A DNA stretch of 64,000 bases. Source: Muribaculaceae bacterium Isolate-036 (Harlan) (GTDB taxonomy: Bacteria > Bacteroidota > Bacteroidia > Bacteroidales > Muribaculaceae). The translations under genes and the position numbers were made by a program. The DNA lies in assembly GCA_003833075.1 (NCBI GenBank), contig RIAY01000003.1:124001-188000 (forward strand), in the 5' to 3' direction. The number at the start of each line of letters is the position of its first letter. Position 1 is the first letter of the stretch. The notes beneath the pieces were generated by a model that saw only the letters and a list, made by a program, of their open reading frames with translations, did no database searches and was not told where the DNA came from. Positions 34,501 to 42,866 of this stretch are shown here, one piece after another.

Positions 34501-35670
34501 ATGAAAAGAGTTATTCAATCGGTTCTGATGATGCTGCTTGTAGTCTGTAGCTTGGCAGCTCAGGAGATCGCAAGAGTCGAATACAAGGAGTTCGATTCAA
34601 AGAATTTTCCTTTCAAGCGTCCTTTCCTTATCTTTACCCCGGAGGAATATGACACTAACGTCAATTCTGATTATGACGTAATCTATGTCTTTGATGCACA
34701 ATGGTATTCAAGATTTGGACTGGTTCATAATCTGTTGCACTATGGTTGCCAGGAGGAGGCAACTCCGAATGAAGAAGATCATCCATATATTGTTGTGGGC
34801 ATTCCTTCTCCATACGTTCCTGAATATAACTACGAAAGAAATTGCGATTTCTATTCCTTACCGGTAAATACTCCTATACCTGAAGGAAGATCTGAGGAAT
34901 TCTTTTGTGCTCCTAAATTCAAGAAATTCCTTAAGGAGGAACTGATGCCTTACATTGATTCAAACTACCGCACAACAGGTCATACTCTCGCTGTAGGTCA
35001 TTCATTGAGTGCTTCATTCATTCTGGACGCTCTGGAAACAGAGGATATGTTTGATGATTACATCGTATTGTCGCCAAATCTTTGTTGGGACAATGATCTT
35101 TGGGCGGACCGCCTTATAAACTTCAATTTCAATGACGGCAAGCCGCGTTACTTCTTCTTTAACATGGCTAACGAATGTGAGGACACCGGATGGGGTCCCG
35201 AGTGGCGTCCGGCTTACGACAAGGTGAGAAATCATTTTGAATCAACCGCTTTACCATCCAATATTGTGATGAAATTCAACGAATCGCCACAATATTCCCA
35301 TAATCCAAGTTATCAGCCTGTGATTATTGATGCCCTGAAAGATTATTGTATCTATAGACTTACTCATAATCATGAGCCTGTCACTGAGGAGGCTTATCCG
35401 GTTCACATTGAACTCAAAGGTAAATTGTTAAGCGGAGATGTCTATATAACAGGGAATCAGGATGCACTTGCAAACTGGAATCCGATGGGTGTAAAGATGA
35501 ATCAGATTAATGATTCCACCTACACAATTGACATTAATCTTAGGCTACCCGCTGAATACAAGTTCACTCAGGGTACGTGGGAACATCAACCATTCCCCAA
35601 AAGTACAGTGCCCGGCAATCTGCGAATTGCCGATCCGAACAAAACGGTAATATATCACGAGACGGATTAA
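34501..35670 (+). CDS. Exported esterase (alpha/beta hydrolase) with CBM20-like C-terminal domain
   Basis: A 389-residue protein with signal peptide MKRVIQSVLMMLLVVCSLAAQ; the ATG at 34501 was chosen for this signal. Residues about 25-290 fit the putative esterase (esterase D/FES) fold, with nucleophile Ser in LAVGHSLSASFILDAL and a YDVIYVFDAQWYSR strand. The C-terminal 90 residues (VHIELKGKL, VYITGNQDALANWNPMGVKM, YKFTQGTWEHQPFPK) match a starch-binding CBM20-like domain. The substrate is unknown, and an ester on a glucan-like polymer would fit the two domains. Confidence 0.85.
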   Translation: MKRVIQSVLMMLLVVCSLAAQEIARVEYKEFDSKNFPFKRPFLIFTPEEYDTNVNSDYDVIYVFDAQWYSRFGLVHNLLHYGCQEEATPNEEDHPYIVVGIPSPYVPEYNYERNCDFYSLPVNTPIPEGRSEEFFCAPKFKKFLKEELMPYIDSNYRTTGHTLAVGHSLSASFILDALETEDMFDDYIVLSPNLCWDNDLWADRLINFNFNDGKPRYFFFNMANECEDTGWGPEWRPAYDKVRNHFESTALPSNIVMKFNESPQYSHNPSYQPVIIDALKDYCIYRLTHNHEPVTEEAYPVHIELKGKLLSGDVYITGNQDALANWNPMGVKMNQINDSTYTIDINLRLPAEYKFTQGTWEHQPFPKSTVPGNLRIADPNKTVIYHETD

Positions 35671-35814
35671 ACCGTAATGCCCAATTTTGCGTCATAAAAT
35701 AAACGACTCCAAAATATGAAATTTCCATAATAGCACTACTCCCCATTGTGGCAGGTATAATTGGTGGCCTCATTGGAGGCAAAATTTACAAAAGAAACAA
35801 AAAATTCAAATAAA

Positions 35815-37107
35815 ATGAATATGAGTAAATTGATTTGCTTTATAGTAGGCTTGATGTTTCCCACAGTTCATCTGAATGCAACCAATCAGTTGACTTCGGC
35901 ACAGAAAGCCTCTATCGTTACCAAGTTTGGCACAGAGGTAAAGTATAATTTCGCTCACCTTGATAAACTGCCATGCAACTGGGATAGCCTCTATATGGCA
36001 CGTTTACCCCAAATCGCAGACACTCCGACTGATGAGGCTTTTCTCGACAGTCTGAAACTCCTGTGCGCCACTCTTAAAGACGGACATACTGCCGTTTGGT
36101 GTAATGCCCCGGCTGTCAGAGATTGGACGCTTCCATTCTTCACAAAAAGGTTCGGCAACCGCGTTTTTGTCACAGATGTCATCACAGATAGAATGATAAC
36201 GGCGGGGTTAAGACCCGGTACCGAAATACTCGAGATGGACGATATGCCGGTAATTGAATACGGTGAAACGAACGTTATTCCATATTTCCCTTCGTCTACT
36301 CCCCAATGGTCACAGTCTGCAGCATTCTTTGGTGGTCAGTTGACAAATGGCCCTGCTGACAAATCGGTAAAAGTCAAATTCAGAAACGCTCCAGACAGCG
36401 TTTTCACCTTGGACGTGGAGCGTGATATGAACTGGCAATACAATCCATATGACAAACGGGTTATATCGCACAAAAAGTTACCCGGCAACGTCGGATATAT
36501 CAAAATACCCTCTTTCCAGCAGGGACTATTCAATCACGAAAAATTTATTGAAGTGTTTGATTCGCTTGAAAATGTATCTTCTTTGGTGGTAGATATTCGT
36601 GATAACGGAGGCGGCAACTCTACCTATGGCGATTTTATACTTAGACTTATTTGTCCTGATACAATCCCGGCTCTCGAATGGTCTTCACCCAAATATATTC
36701 CCGTGATGAAAGCATGGGGCAGGACTGTAGAACCGTATATTGAGAAAGGAAATCCGCTTATTCCTTTCTCGGCTCAACACTCGGAAATTCCCAAATTTGA
36801 AATACCAGTTGTGCTTCTGGTAAACAGCAATACATTCTCCGCCTCAGAAGATTTTGCAGCTACGTTTAGAGCTGCTAAACGAGGCAAAATTGTAGGAACA
36901 CCGACAGGAGGCAGTACCGGCCAACCGATTATGATAGACCTCGGTTATGGCTATATGGCAAGGATATGCGCCCGTGATGAGTGGTTGCCTGACGGCACCG
37001 AGTTTATCGGAGTCGGTATTCAGCCCGATATCGTAGTTGAAGAATCGGAAGACGTTTTATTCGGCAAAGATAACGTCCTTGAAGAGGCGTTGAAGCTATT
37101 AAAATAA
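35815..37107 (+). CDS. S41 family peptidase
   Basis: A 430-residue exported protease. I start it at 35815 (MNMSKLICFIVGLMFPTVHLNA), which gives a signal peptide; an in-frame ATG 54 bp upstream does not. The family motifs are SLVVDIRDNGGGNSTYGDFIL and VLLVNSNTFSASEDFAATFRAA with the predicted nucleophile Ser, followed by GKIVGTPTGGSTGQP. A PDZ-like part lies at about 130-200. It resembles the S41 lipoprotein at 2299 in fold but is longer and lacks a lipobox. It is 144 bp after the esterase gene, and a terminator follows at 37138. Confidence 0.9.
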   Translation: MNMSKLICFIVGLMFPTVHLNATNQLTSAQKASIVTKFGTEVKYNFAHLDKLPCNWDSLYMARLPQIADTPTDEAFLDSLKLLCATLKDGHTAVWCNAPAVRDWTLPFFTKRFGNRVFVTDVITDRMITAGLRPGTEILEMDDMPVIEYGETNVIPYFPSSTPQWSQSAAFFGGQLTNGPADKSVKVKFRNAPDSVFTLDVERDMNWQYNPYDKRVISHKKLPGNVGYIKIPSFQQGLFNHEKFIEVFDSLENVSSLVVDIRDNGGGNSTYGDFILRLICPDTIPALEWSSPKYIPVMKAWGRTVEPYIEKGNPLIPFSAQHSEIPKFEIPVVLLVNSNTFSASEDFAATFRAAKRGKIVGTPTGGSTGQPIMIDLGYGYMARICARDEWLPDGTEFIGVGIQPDIVVEESEDVLFGKDNVLEEALKLLK

Positions 37108-37137
37108 TATGTAACAGCAACTCATACAATATGGAAT

Positions 37138-37163
37138 CCTCGGCAATGATTGTCGGGGTTTTC
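37138..37163 (+). terminator. Terminator after the S41 peptidase
   Basis: An 8-bp stem with two wobble pairs, CCTCGGCA/TGTCGGGG with loop ATGAT, followed by TTTTCTT, 31 bp past the stop. Confidence 0.7.
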
Positions 37164-37250
37164 TTATGGAGTTGCGGCACTGCCGCCGCGCTTTCGTGAA
37201 CCGAGCTTATAATCTCGACCATTCGGCTTCAATCGCATAACTCATACAGC

Positions 37251-37297
37251 GAACTTCGGCACCAACTTTTAGGTTGGATCCGAGGCTCGCTTTTTTA
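37251..37297 (+). terminator. Second strong hairpin-T structure in the 37.1-37.5 kb gap
   Basis: Two stacked stems, GAACTTCGG/CCGAGGCTC (one mismatch, one wobble) and CCAAC/GGTTGG around TTTTA, are followed by GCTTTTTTA. No complete gene ends before it. It probably belonged to a gene that has been lost. Confidence 0.6.
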
Positions 37298-37393
37298 TTG
37301 GCATAACGCTCCTGCTATGCCGACCGCTGGCTTCGCCCAAGTTTGGCTGCATTCGGCATGGGTCAAGCGAGCTTGCCTCCGGCGAGTGCCGAA

Positions 37394-37468
37394 AGATTCG
37401 CGACTACTGCATCTCCCGCGTCAACAACCTCGAAGCATTTCTTTAATCAAACCTTTTGATTAAAGAAA
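37394..37468 (+). other. Decayed gene end plus 14-bp hairpin
   Basis: The frame IRDYCISRVNNLEAFL-stop at about 37396-37446 reads like the C-terminus of a protein whose body is absent. A perfect 14-bp inverted repeat (TTTCTTTAATCAAA at 37438-37451, complement at 37455-37468) overlaps its stop. The rest of the 433-bp gap 37108-37540 shows no intact gene. Confidence 0.4.
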
Positions 37469-37540
37469 TAATCCGAACCTTTCTACAACACAATATTTGA
37501 CAATTATATTCGTTATTATCTCAAACGTAAATTACTCACT

Positions 37541-38017
37541 ATGAATAAATATCTCTTGCTTTTATTATTGCCGCTTCTGTCATTCACATTGATTGGTTGC
37601 GATGATGAAGAAGATGTTATAGCACCGGATCTGAAACTCTTTGCCGGAACATGGGAGGTTGTTGTTCAAGAAGACCAAAATGTTTTTGAGAGGGCGGATA
37701 TTCTACATATAACATCTTCTCAGATTCACGAAGGCTACGGAGGGTATCAGGGAAATATCACGACATACTTCCTCAGGTATGATGATACACCGATACATGA
37801 TAAAGTATTCTCATGGTCTATTCGTGAGGTGGAAAATAACCAGCCATTGTTAGATGTTGTCTATCAAGGTGAACTTGACAGTGATGACACTTGGGACGGT
37901 AATTATTACTACAAGATAACCAAACTTACTGACACCCATATGTGGTGGCAAGTCAACACCAACGAAGGTAACAGCACAGTTAAATTCCGACGTCGCAATG
38001 ACATACATATTGATTAA
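37541..38017 (+). CDS. Small lipocalin-like lipoprotein
   Basis: A 158-residue lipoprotein with signal MNKYLLLLLLPLLSFTLIGC (lipobox LIGC, Cys20) and an acidic DDEED linker. LKLFAGTWEVVVQED and the alternating strands to the end (YYYKITKLTDTHMWWQV, TVKFRRR) resemble the lipocalin-like small proteins common in Bacteroidetes. It is isolated between a decayed region and tRNA-Ser. No ligand can be inferred. Confidence 0.75.
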   Translation: MNKYLLLLLLPLLSFTLIGCDDEEDVIAPDLKLFAGTWEVVVQEDQNVFERADILHITSSQIHEGYGGYQGNITTYFLRYDDTPIHDKVFSWSIREVENNQPLLDVVYQGELDSDDTWDGNYYYKITKLTDTHMWWQVNTNEGNSTVKFRRRNDIHID

Positions 38018-38069
38018 ATACTTTCGGCATCAGAGGGTTTCTTTAAGCTAACTATAGCCTACGAAAAGG

Positions 38070-38123
38070 AGATAGACACGCGGTTTTTCAGTCTTAATAA
38101 ACTGATAGCCAGCGTGTCTATCT
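38070..38123 (-). terminator. Hairpin after tRNA-Ser
   Basis: A perfect 12-bp stem AGATAGACACGC/GCGTGTCTATCT (38070-38081, 38112-38123) with a loop holding a second small stem, starting 2 nt after the tRNA 3' end. The minus strand continues CCTTTTCGT. Confidence 0.75.
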
Positions 38124-38125
38124 TG

Positions 38126-38213
38126 CGGAGTGAGCGAGATTCGAACTCGCGATACGCTTTTGGCGTATACACGCTTTCCAGGCGTGCCTCTTCAGCCACT
38201 CGAGCATCACTCC
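38126..38213 (-). tRNA. tRNA-Ser(GGA)
   Basis: 88 nt. The acceptor stem GGAGTGA pairs with TCACTCC, and the discriminator is G. The anticodon loop CTGGAAA carries the anticodon GGA (codons UCC/UCU). The long variable arm (TATACGCCAAAAGCGTA region) is typical of serine tRNA, and the T-arm GAGTTCGAATCTC is intact. No CCA is encoded. Confidence 0.95.
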
Positions 38214-38347
38214 AAAGTTGATATTGCCGTTTCAGTCAGTAGCGCTCCTGAAAGCGAAATCTGTTGCTTTAACGGATATGATTTCAAATCACAGCGCGAA
38301 GTTAATGCTTTTCTCTGAATTGACATAATTTTTTGCCGATTTTTTAT

Positions 38348-38355
38348 TACTTTTG
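38348..38355 (+). promoter_or_regulatory. -7 box of the 38372 lipoprotein gene
   Basis: TACTTTTG fits TAnnTTTG. With a start near 38361 it excludes the upstream in-frame ATG at 38333. No TTTG is present at the usual -33 distance. Confidence 0.5.
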
Positions 38356-38371
38356 CGCTAAATTTATGTTT

Positions 38372-38962
38372 ATGAGAAGGTCTTTGTTTATTGCCATCGC
38401 GGGTGTTGCCGCAGTGTTGGCTGCCTGTAAGGGTGGCAAAAGCGATGCCGGCGAATCATTCCCGGCGGATTTCAATGCGCTGCCAGATACGGCACGTGTG
38501 GCATATGTCATGAAAAACACAACGCCTGATTCTGTGGCGCGTTTCATATGCCGTGCGGCTCTCGGACAAGTCAAGGGTGCCGGCATAGAGAGTCTGGGTG
38601 TCGCTACAAGTTATGCCTATGAGAAGTATTCGGGGAATGATCTCGACAGTTTCGGCGATGAATATGACAATTTCGTTTCTTCTCTTCCTCTCGCGGACAA
38701 GATGCGGATGTATGTAATGGCAGGTGTAGAGGATCCGCAGGGTCTGGGTCTGCAGCTGGGTCTCGAGTATATGCAGTCTGTGCGCGAGAACAATCTTTCA
38801 GTAGATGATGTGAAGAGGGAACTCAAGGCTTTCAAACAGGCATGTGGCAACGACAGCAATACTTATAAAAGATTTATCATCGGCTTCCGGACTGTGCTTG
38901 AGGCAGACAGCGGCAGAGACATGCCGAAAGCCATATATGATAATTTTATCAATTACGAATAA
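38372..38962 (+). CDS. Lipoprotein of unknown function
   Basis: A 196-residue lipoprotein from MRRSLFIAIAGVAAVLAAC (lipobox LAAC, Cys19). An ATG two codons upstream (38366) is equally possible. The mature part is mainly helical with acidic patches. Its LPDTARVAYVMKNTTPDSVARF opening and repeated helix-turn pattern do not match a family I know. It is followed 36 bp later by the polyprenyl synthase gene on the same strand. Confidence 0.75.
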   Translation: MRRSLFIAIAGVAAVLAACKGGKSDAGESFPADFNALPDTARVAYVMKNTTPDSVARFICRAALGQVKGAGIESLGVATSYAYEKYSGNDLDSFGDEYDNFVSSLPLADKMRMYVMAGVEDPQGLGLQLGLEYMQSVRENNLSVDDVKRELKAFKQACGNDSNTYKRFIIGFRTVLEADSGRDMPKAIYDNFINYE

Positions 38963-38998
38963 TTTTTGTAGATAACGACTACGAGTAAATATTATAAC

Positions 38999-39967
38999 AT
39001 GAAATCATTTTCAGAGTATTCTGCTTTGATCGAGAAGTCATTGCGTGAACTTGAATTTCCGCAGGGAGTTCTTTCCTCTCTATATGACCCCATATCCTAT
39101 GCACTGTCGGCTGGAGGCAAGAGACTTCGCCCGGCACTCGTGTTGATGACTGCCGATGCGTTCGGCGGTGATGCGACGGCAGCTATGCGTCCGGCGATGG
39201 GTATTGAGATGTATCATAATTTTACACTCCTGCATGATGACGTGATGGATAATTCCGACACTCGTCGCGGCCGTCCGTCTGTTCATGCCAAATGGGATGT
39301 CAACACCGCGATTCTTTCCGGCGACACTATGCTCACTCTTGCGACACAGCTCATATCCGGTGTTGCCGATGAACATCTCCGCAAGGTGCTTGACGCGTTC
39401 AATGCAATGGCAATACGTGTGTACGAGGGTCAGTGTCTTGACATGGATTTTGAGAATCGGGAGGATGTGACCATCGATGATTACATACGCATGATCATGG
39501 ACAAGACAGGCGCGTTGCTGGGTGCGTCCGCCATGATCGGCGCTATAATCGGGGGAGCGTCCGATGAAGACGCGGCACGGATGTATGAATACGGCATGAT
39601 GCTCGGTATCGCTTTCCAGATTCAGGACGACTGGCTGGATGTGTTCGGAGATTCCAACACATTCGGCAAGCCGATAGGGGGCGATATCAATAACAATAAG
39701 AAATCGTTTCTGATGCTAAGCGGTCTTGCCGACACCTCTGCCGACGGCACTGCATTGCGCGAAGCACTTCATCTTCCATCCGGAGATACGAAAGTCAAGG
39801 TTGTAACGCGTCTTTATGAAAAGATGGGAATCTCCGAGTTGTGCAAGAAAGAGGTCGCGCGTTATGGGTCGAAGGCACTCTCTGCTCTTAAAAAAGTAAA
39901 CATCGATGACGAGGCAAAAGAGCCTTACCGTAAACTTCTTGACAAACTTACCGGACGCAAGAGATGA
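38999..39967 (+). CDS. Polyprenyl (trans-isoprenyl) diphosphate synthase
   Basis: A 322-residue cytosolic enzyme that elongates allylic diphosphates with IPP, supplying quinone side chains or similar. GGKRLRPALVLM is the IPP-binding motif. The first Asp-rich motif is LLHDDVMDNSDTRRGRPSVH (DDxxD) and the second is FQIQDDWLDVFGD. The residues before the first DDxxD, which set chain length, are NFT in EMYHNFTLLHDD, so product length is uncertain. Its stop overlaps the TatD start by 4 bp (ATGA), indicating translational coupling. Confidence 0.93.
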   Translation: MKSFSEYSALIEKSLRELEFPQGVLSSLYDPISYALSAGGKRLRPALVLMTADAFGGDATAAMRPAMGIEMYHNFTLLHDDVMDNSDTRRGRPSVHAKWDVNTAILSGDTMLTLATQLISGVADEHLRKVLDAFNAMAIRVYEGQCLDMDFENREDVTIDDYIRMIMDKTGALLGASAMIGAIIGGASDEDAARMYEYGMMLGIAFQIQDDWLDVFGDSNTFGKPIGGDINNNKKSFLMLSGLADTSADGTALREALHLPSGDTKVKVVTRLYEKMGISELCKKEVARYGSKALSALKKVNIDDEAKEPYRKLLDKLTGRKR

Positions 39968-40731
39968 CAGACACGCATACACACCTGTATATGGATGCAT
40001 TTGCCGGCGAAGAGTGCGCTGTCGTGGAGCGTGCCCTTGCCGCCGGAGTCAGCAGGATGCTTTTCCCGGGAGTGAGTCCGGAATCCCACGAAGCCATGAT
40101 GGCGCTTCACCGGAAGTTTCCTGACTGCACTAAAGTCTCGCTCGGATTGCATCCGACGGAGGTCGGGGATGACTGGAGCGAAGTCCTTGACGGCATGGAG
40201 TCCCTTCTTGAGAAAGGGGTTTTTGCCGCCATAGGGGAGATAGGCATCGACAAGCATTGGGATTCTTCCCGGATCGAAGCGCAGAAAGAGGCGTTTGCAC
40301 GGCAGCTTGAATGGGCGTGCCGGTATTCGCTTCCAGTGGTTATACATTGTCGTGAAGGAGTGGAAGAAACGCTCGAAGTGCTGCGTCGGTTTGAAGACAG
40401 ATTGCCGACACTTGTTTTCCACAGCTTCACTTCGGGAACGGAGGATGTGAGGCGCATTCGCGAGATCTGCAATCCTTATTTCGGAATAAACGGAGTTGTC
40501 ACATTCAAGAATGCCGCCGCGTTGCGTGAGGCATTGCCTGAAATAGGCTTAGACAGGATGGTGCTTGAGACCGATGCGCCATATCTTGCTCCGGTGCCGC
40601 ACCGTGGTACACGCAATGAAAGCGCGTACATACCCCTGATCCGCGATTGTGTGGCTGCCACGCTCGGTATGCCGGCAGACGAGGTGGAAAGGACTACTGA
40701 TGCCAACGCTTCGAAGATATTCGGAGAATAA
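39964..40731 (+). CDS. TatD family metal-dependent hydrolase
   Basis: A 255-residue TIM-barrel hydrolase. Metal ligands are visible in TDTHTHLYMDAF, in AAIGEIGIDKHW (Glu), in VVIHCREGVEE (His), in LVFHSFTSG (His) and in VLETDAPYLAPVPHRG (Asp), the full TatD set. Family members act as 3'-5' DNases, and TatD is also linked to quality control. It overlaps the prenyl synthase gene by 4 bp. The usual length is about 255-265. Confidence 0.93.
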   Translation: MTDTHTHLYMDAFAGEECAVVERALAAGVSRMLFPGVSPESHEAMMALHRKFPDCTKVSLGLHPTEVGDDWSEVLDGMESLLEKGVFAAIGEIGIDKHWDSSRIEAQKEAFARQLEWACRYSLPVVIHCREGVEETLEVLRRFEDRLPTLVFHSFTSGTEDVRRIREICNPYFGINGVVTFKNAAALREALPEIGLDRMVLETDAPYLAPVPHRGTRNESAYIPLIRDCVAATLGMPADEVERTTDANASKIFGE

Positions 40732-40811
40732 CAGAAATTTACGCATAAGTTGCGGAGCCGATGATTCGCTCCTCACAGACAGTTTTGTCAAACCTATAAA
40801 AACAGTATAAC

Positions 40812-42809
40812 TTGATAACGTTTCCGTTACAGCAGCCTGTGGCAATTTTTCTGGTAGTGCTTTTGGTGATACTGCTGGGCCCGTTGGTTTTCCGTCCGCT
40901 GAAGATACCTTCGATTGTGGGGATGATAATCGCCGGTATCGTGATCGGCCCTTACGGATTGAATCTGCTTGAACGCGACACGAGTTTCAAGATATTCGGA
41001 GAGGTCGGCATTCTCTACATCATGTTTCTTGCAGCTGTGGAGATTGACATGTTCCATTTGCGTAAATCATCTAAAAAAGGACTCATATTCGGTCTGCTGT
41101 CCTTTTCGTTGCCAATGGCGGCAGGCATATTCGGCTCGCACTATGCATTCGGCGTAGAGTGGACCACGGCTGTTCTTATAGCCTCGATGTATGCGTCCCA
41201 TACGCTTATTTCATATCCGGTTGTCAGCAAGTTCGGGCTGTCTAATGTTCCGGCGGCGGTGATTGCCGTATTCGGCACTATTGTTGCTGTTCTTCTTTCA
41301 CTTCTCACGCTTGCCCAGGTGGTCTCGGTGAAGATAAACGGCGGCTTCGATATGGCGGAACTCTGGAAACTCGGAATCCTGATGGTGATATATATGTTTG
41401 TGGTCGGATATTCTTTTCCATGGCTGACGCGTCGCGTTTTCGGCCATAACAATGATCCGATCACTCAATACATATTTATCCTCGCGCTTGTGTTTGTCGC
41501 ATCGCTTCTTGCCAAGATAATCGGACTGGAAGCAATATTAGGGGCATTCTATGCCGGCTTGGTCTTGAATCCCATGATTCCCGGACGTTCGGGTCTGATG
41601 AAGAATATAAAATTTGTAGGGAACGCCATCTTCATACCCTATTTCCTCATAGGCGTGGGAATGCTAATCAACGTAGGAGTGATATTCAAGGGGTGGGGTG
41701 TTGCCTGGATAGCATTGAACATGACGGGTGTAGCGTTGTCTGTCAAATGGCTCGCAGCATTCATTGCGTCACGATTCTTCGGACTCGACGGTGCCGACCG
41801 CAGACTGATGTTCGGTCTGACATCGGGAAAGGCAGCGGCAACCATTGCCGCCACCATGATCGGTTTTCAGTATGGTCTGCTTACAGAAGATATCATGAAC
41901 GGAGCGGTAGTCATGATTCTTATCTGCTGCATTGTCTCCACAGTAATCACAGAGCGGGCGGGAAAGCAGATAAGGATGCGTATCACAGCCGAAGAGCTTA
42001 GCCATGACGAGCTTGTGCCCGGGGAATATGCCCGGCAGGTTGTCGCCGTTGCCAATCCTGTGACCTCGGAAGGAATCATGCGTCTGGCTCTTTTTATGCG
42101 TGCACCGGAAAACAAAAACCATATCACGGCTCTTTTCGTGCGCAGCAATGACGATTCGCGCATCGCCCAGATGGGTCGCAACGCTCTGCAGAGCGCCGTG
42201 TCAGTTGCCGACGGAATGGATGTGGAGATAAAGACTATCGAACGGTTTGATCTCAATGTCGTTTCTGGACTTACGAATGTAGGGCATGAGGAAAGGGCTA
42301 CGGAGCTTGTTATCGGTCTTCACCGCAAGTCAAATGTAGTGGATACATTTTACGGCGCCATGATAGAACAGTTGCTGAAGGCGACAAACAAGATGATACT
42401 CATGTCGCGTTGTTTCATTCCTGTAGACACCGTCAGCCGTATTATCGTTGCCGTGCCGGAAAAAGCAGAGTTTGAGACAGGTTTCAAACTATGGGTGATG
42501 CGGGTGGCAAATCTCGGAGCGCAGGTCGCCGCACGTCTTGTCTTTATCGCTTATCCTGCCACAGCTGAATTTATCCGCAATGTCATCAACGAAGGGGGGG
42601 TCGAGGTCAGACATGACTATCGCACGATGGATACATGGGATGATTTTATTCTGTTGTCATCAGAAGTGGAGGAGGATGACCTGCTGATAGTGGTTGCCGC
42701 ACGCAAAGGGTCAATTTCCTACAGCGCGGATCTCGAGAGCCTTCCTGTTTTCTTGGGCAGGCATTTCACCCGCCACAATCTCCTTGTCATATACCCGAGA
42801 CAATATTGA
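40812..42809 (+). CDS. CPA2 cation:proton antiporter with USP-like C-terminal domain, TTG start
   Basis: A 665-residue inner-membrane antiporter. The frame begins at TTG 40812, since an in-frame stop lies at 40797 and no ATG precedes the first membrane helix; a GTG at 40839 is less likely. About 12 membrane helices fill residues 5-385 (IPSIVGMIIAGIVIGPYGLNLL, then LEAILGAFYAGLVLNPMIP). The remaining 270 residues are soluble with two universal-stress-protein-like halves (RIIVAVPEKAEFETGFKLW). No RCK domain is present. It is convergent with a second CPA2 antiporter of a different architecture. Confidence 0.88.
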   Translation: MITFPLQQPVAIFLVVLLVILLGPLVFRPLKIPSIVGMIIAGIVIGPYGLNLLERDTSFKIFGEVGILYIMFLAAVEIDMFHLRKSSKKGLIFGLLSFSLPMAAGIFGSHYAFGVEWTTAVLIASMYASHTLISYPVVSKFGLSNVPAAVIAVFGTIVAVLLSLLTLAQVVSVKINGGFDMAELWKLGILMVIYMFVVGYSFPWLTRRVFGHNNDPITQYIFILALVFVASLLAKIIGLEAILGAFYAGLVLNPMIPGRSGLMKNIKFVGNAIFIPYFLIGVGMLINVGVIFKGWGVAWIALNMTGVALSVKWLAAFIASRFFGLDGADRRLMFGLTSGKAAATIAATMIGFQYGLLTEDIMNGAVVMILICCIVSTVITERAGKQIRMRITAEELSHDELVPGEYARQVVAVANPVTSEGIMRLALFMRAPENKNHITALFVRSNDDSRIAQMGRNALQSAVSVADGMDVEIKTIERFDLNVVSGLTNVGHEERATELVIGLHRKSNVVDTFYGAMIEQLLKATNKMILMSRCFIPVDTVSRIIVAVPEKAEFETGFKLWVMRVANLGAQVAARLVFIAYPATAEFIRNVINEGGVEVRHDYRTMDTWDDFILLSSEVEEDDLLIVVAARKGSISYSADLESLPVFLGRHFTRHNLLVIYPRQY

Positions 42810-42866
42810 GAACAGTGTATCCGATACAGTATTGCGACAGGCGGGGAGCGTGAGCTGCGACTGTCA

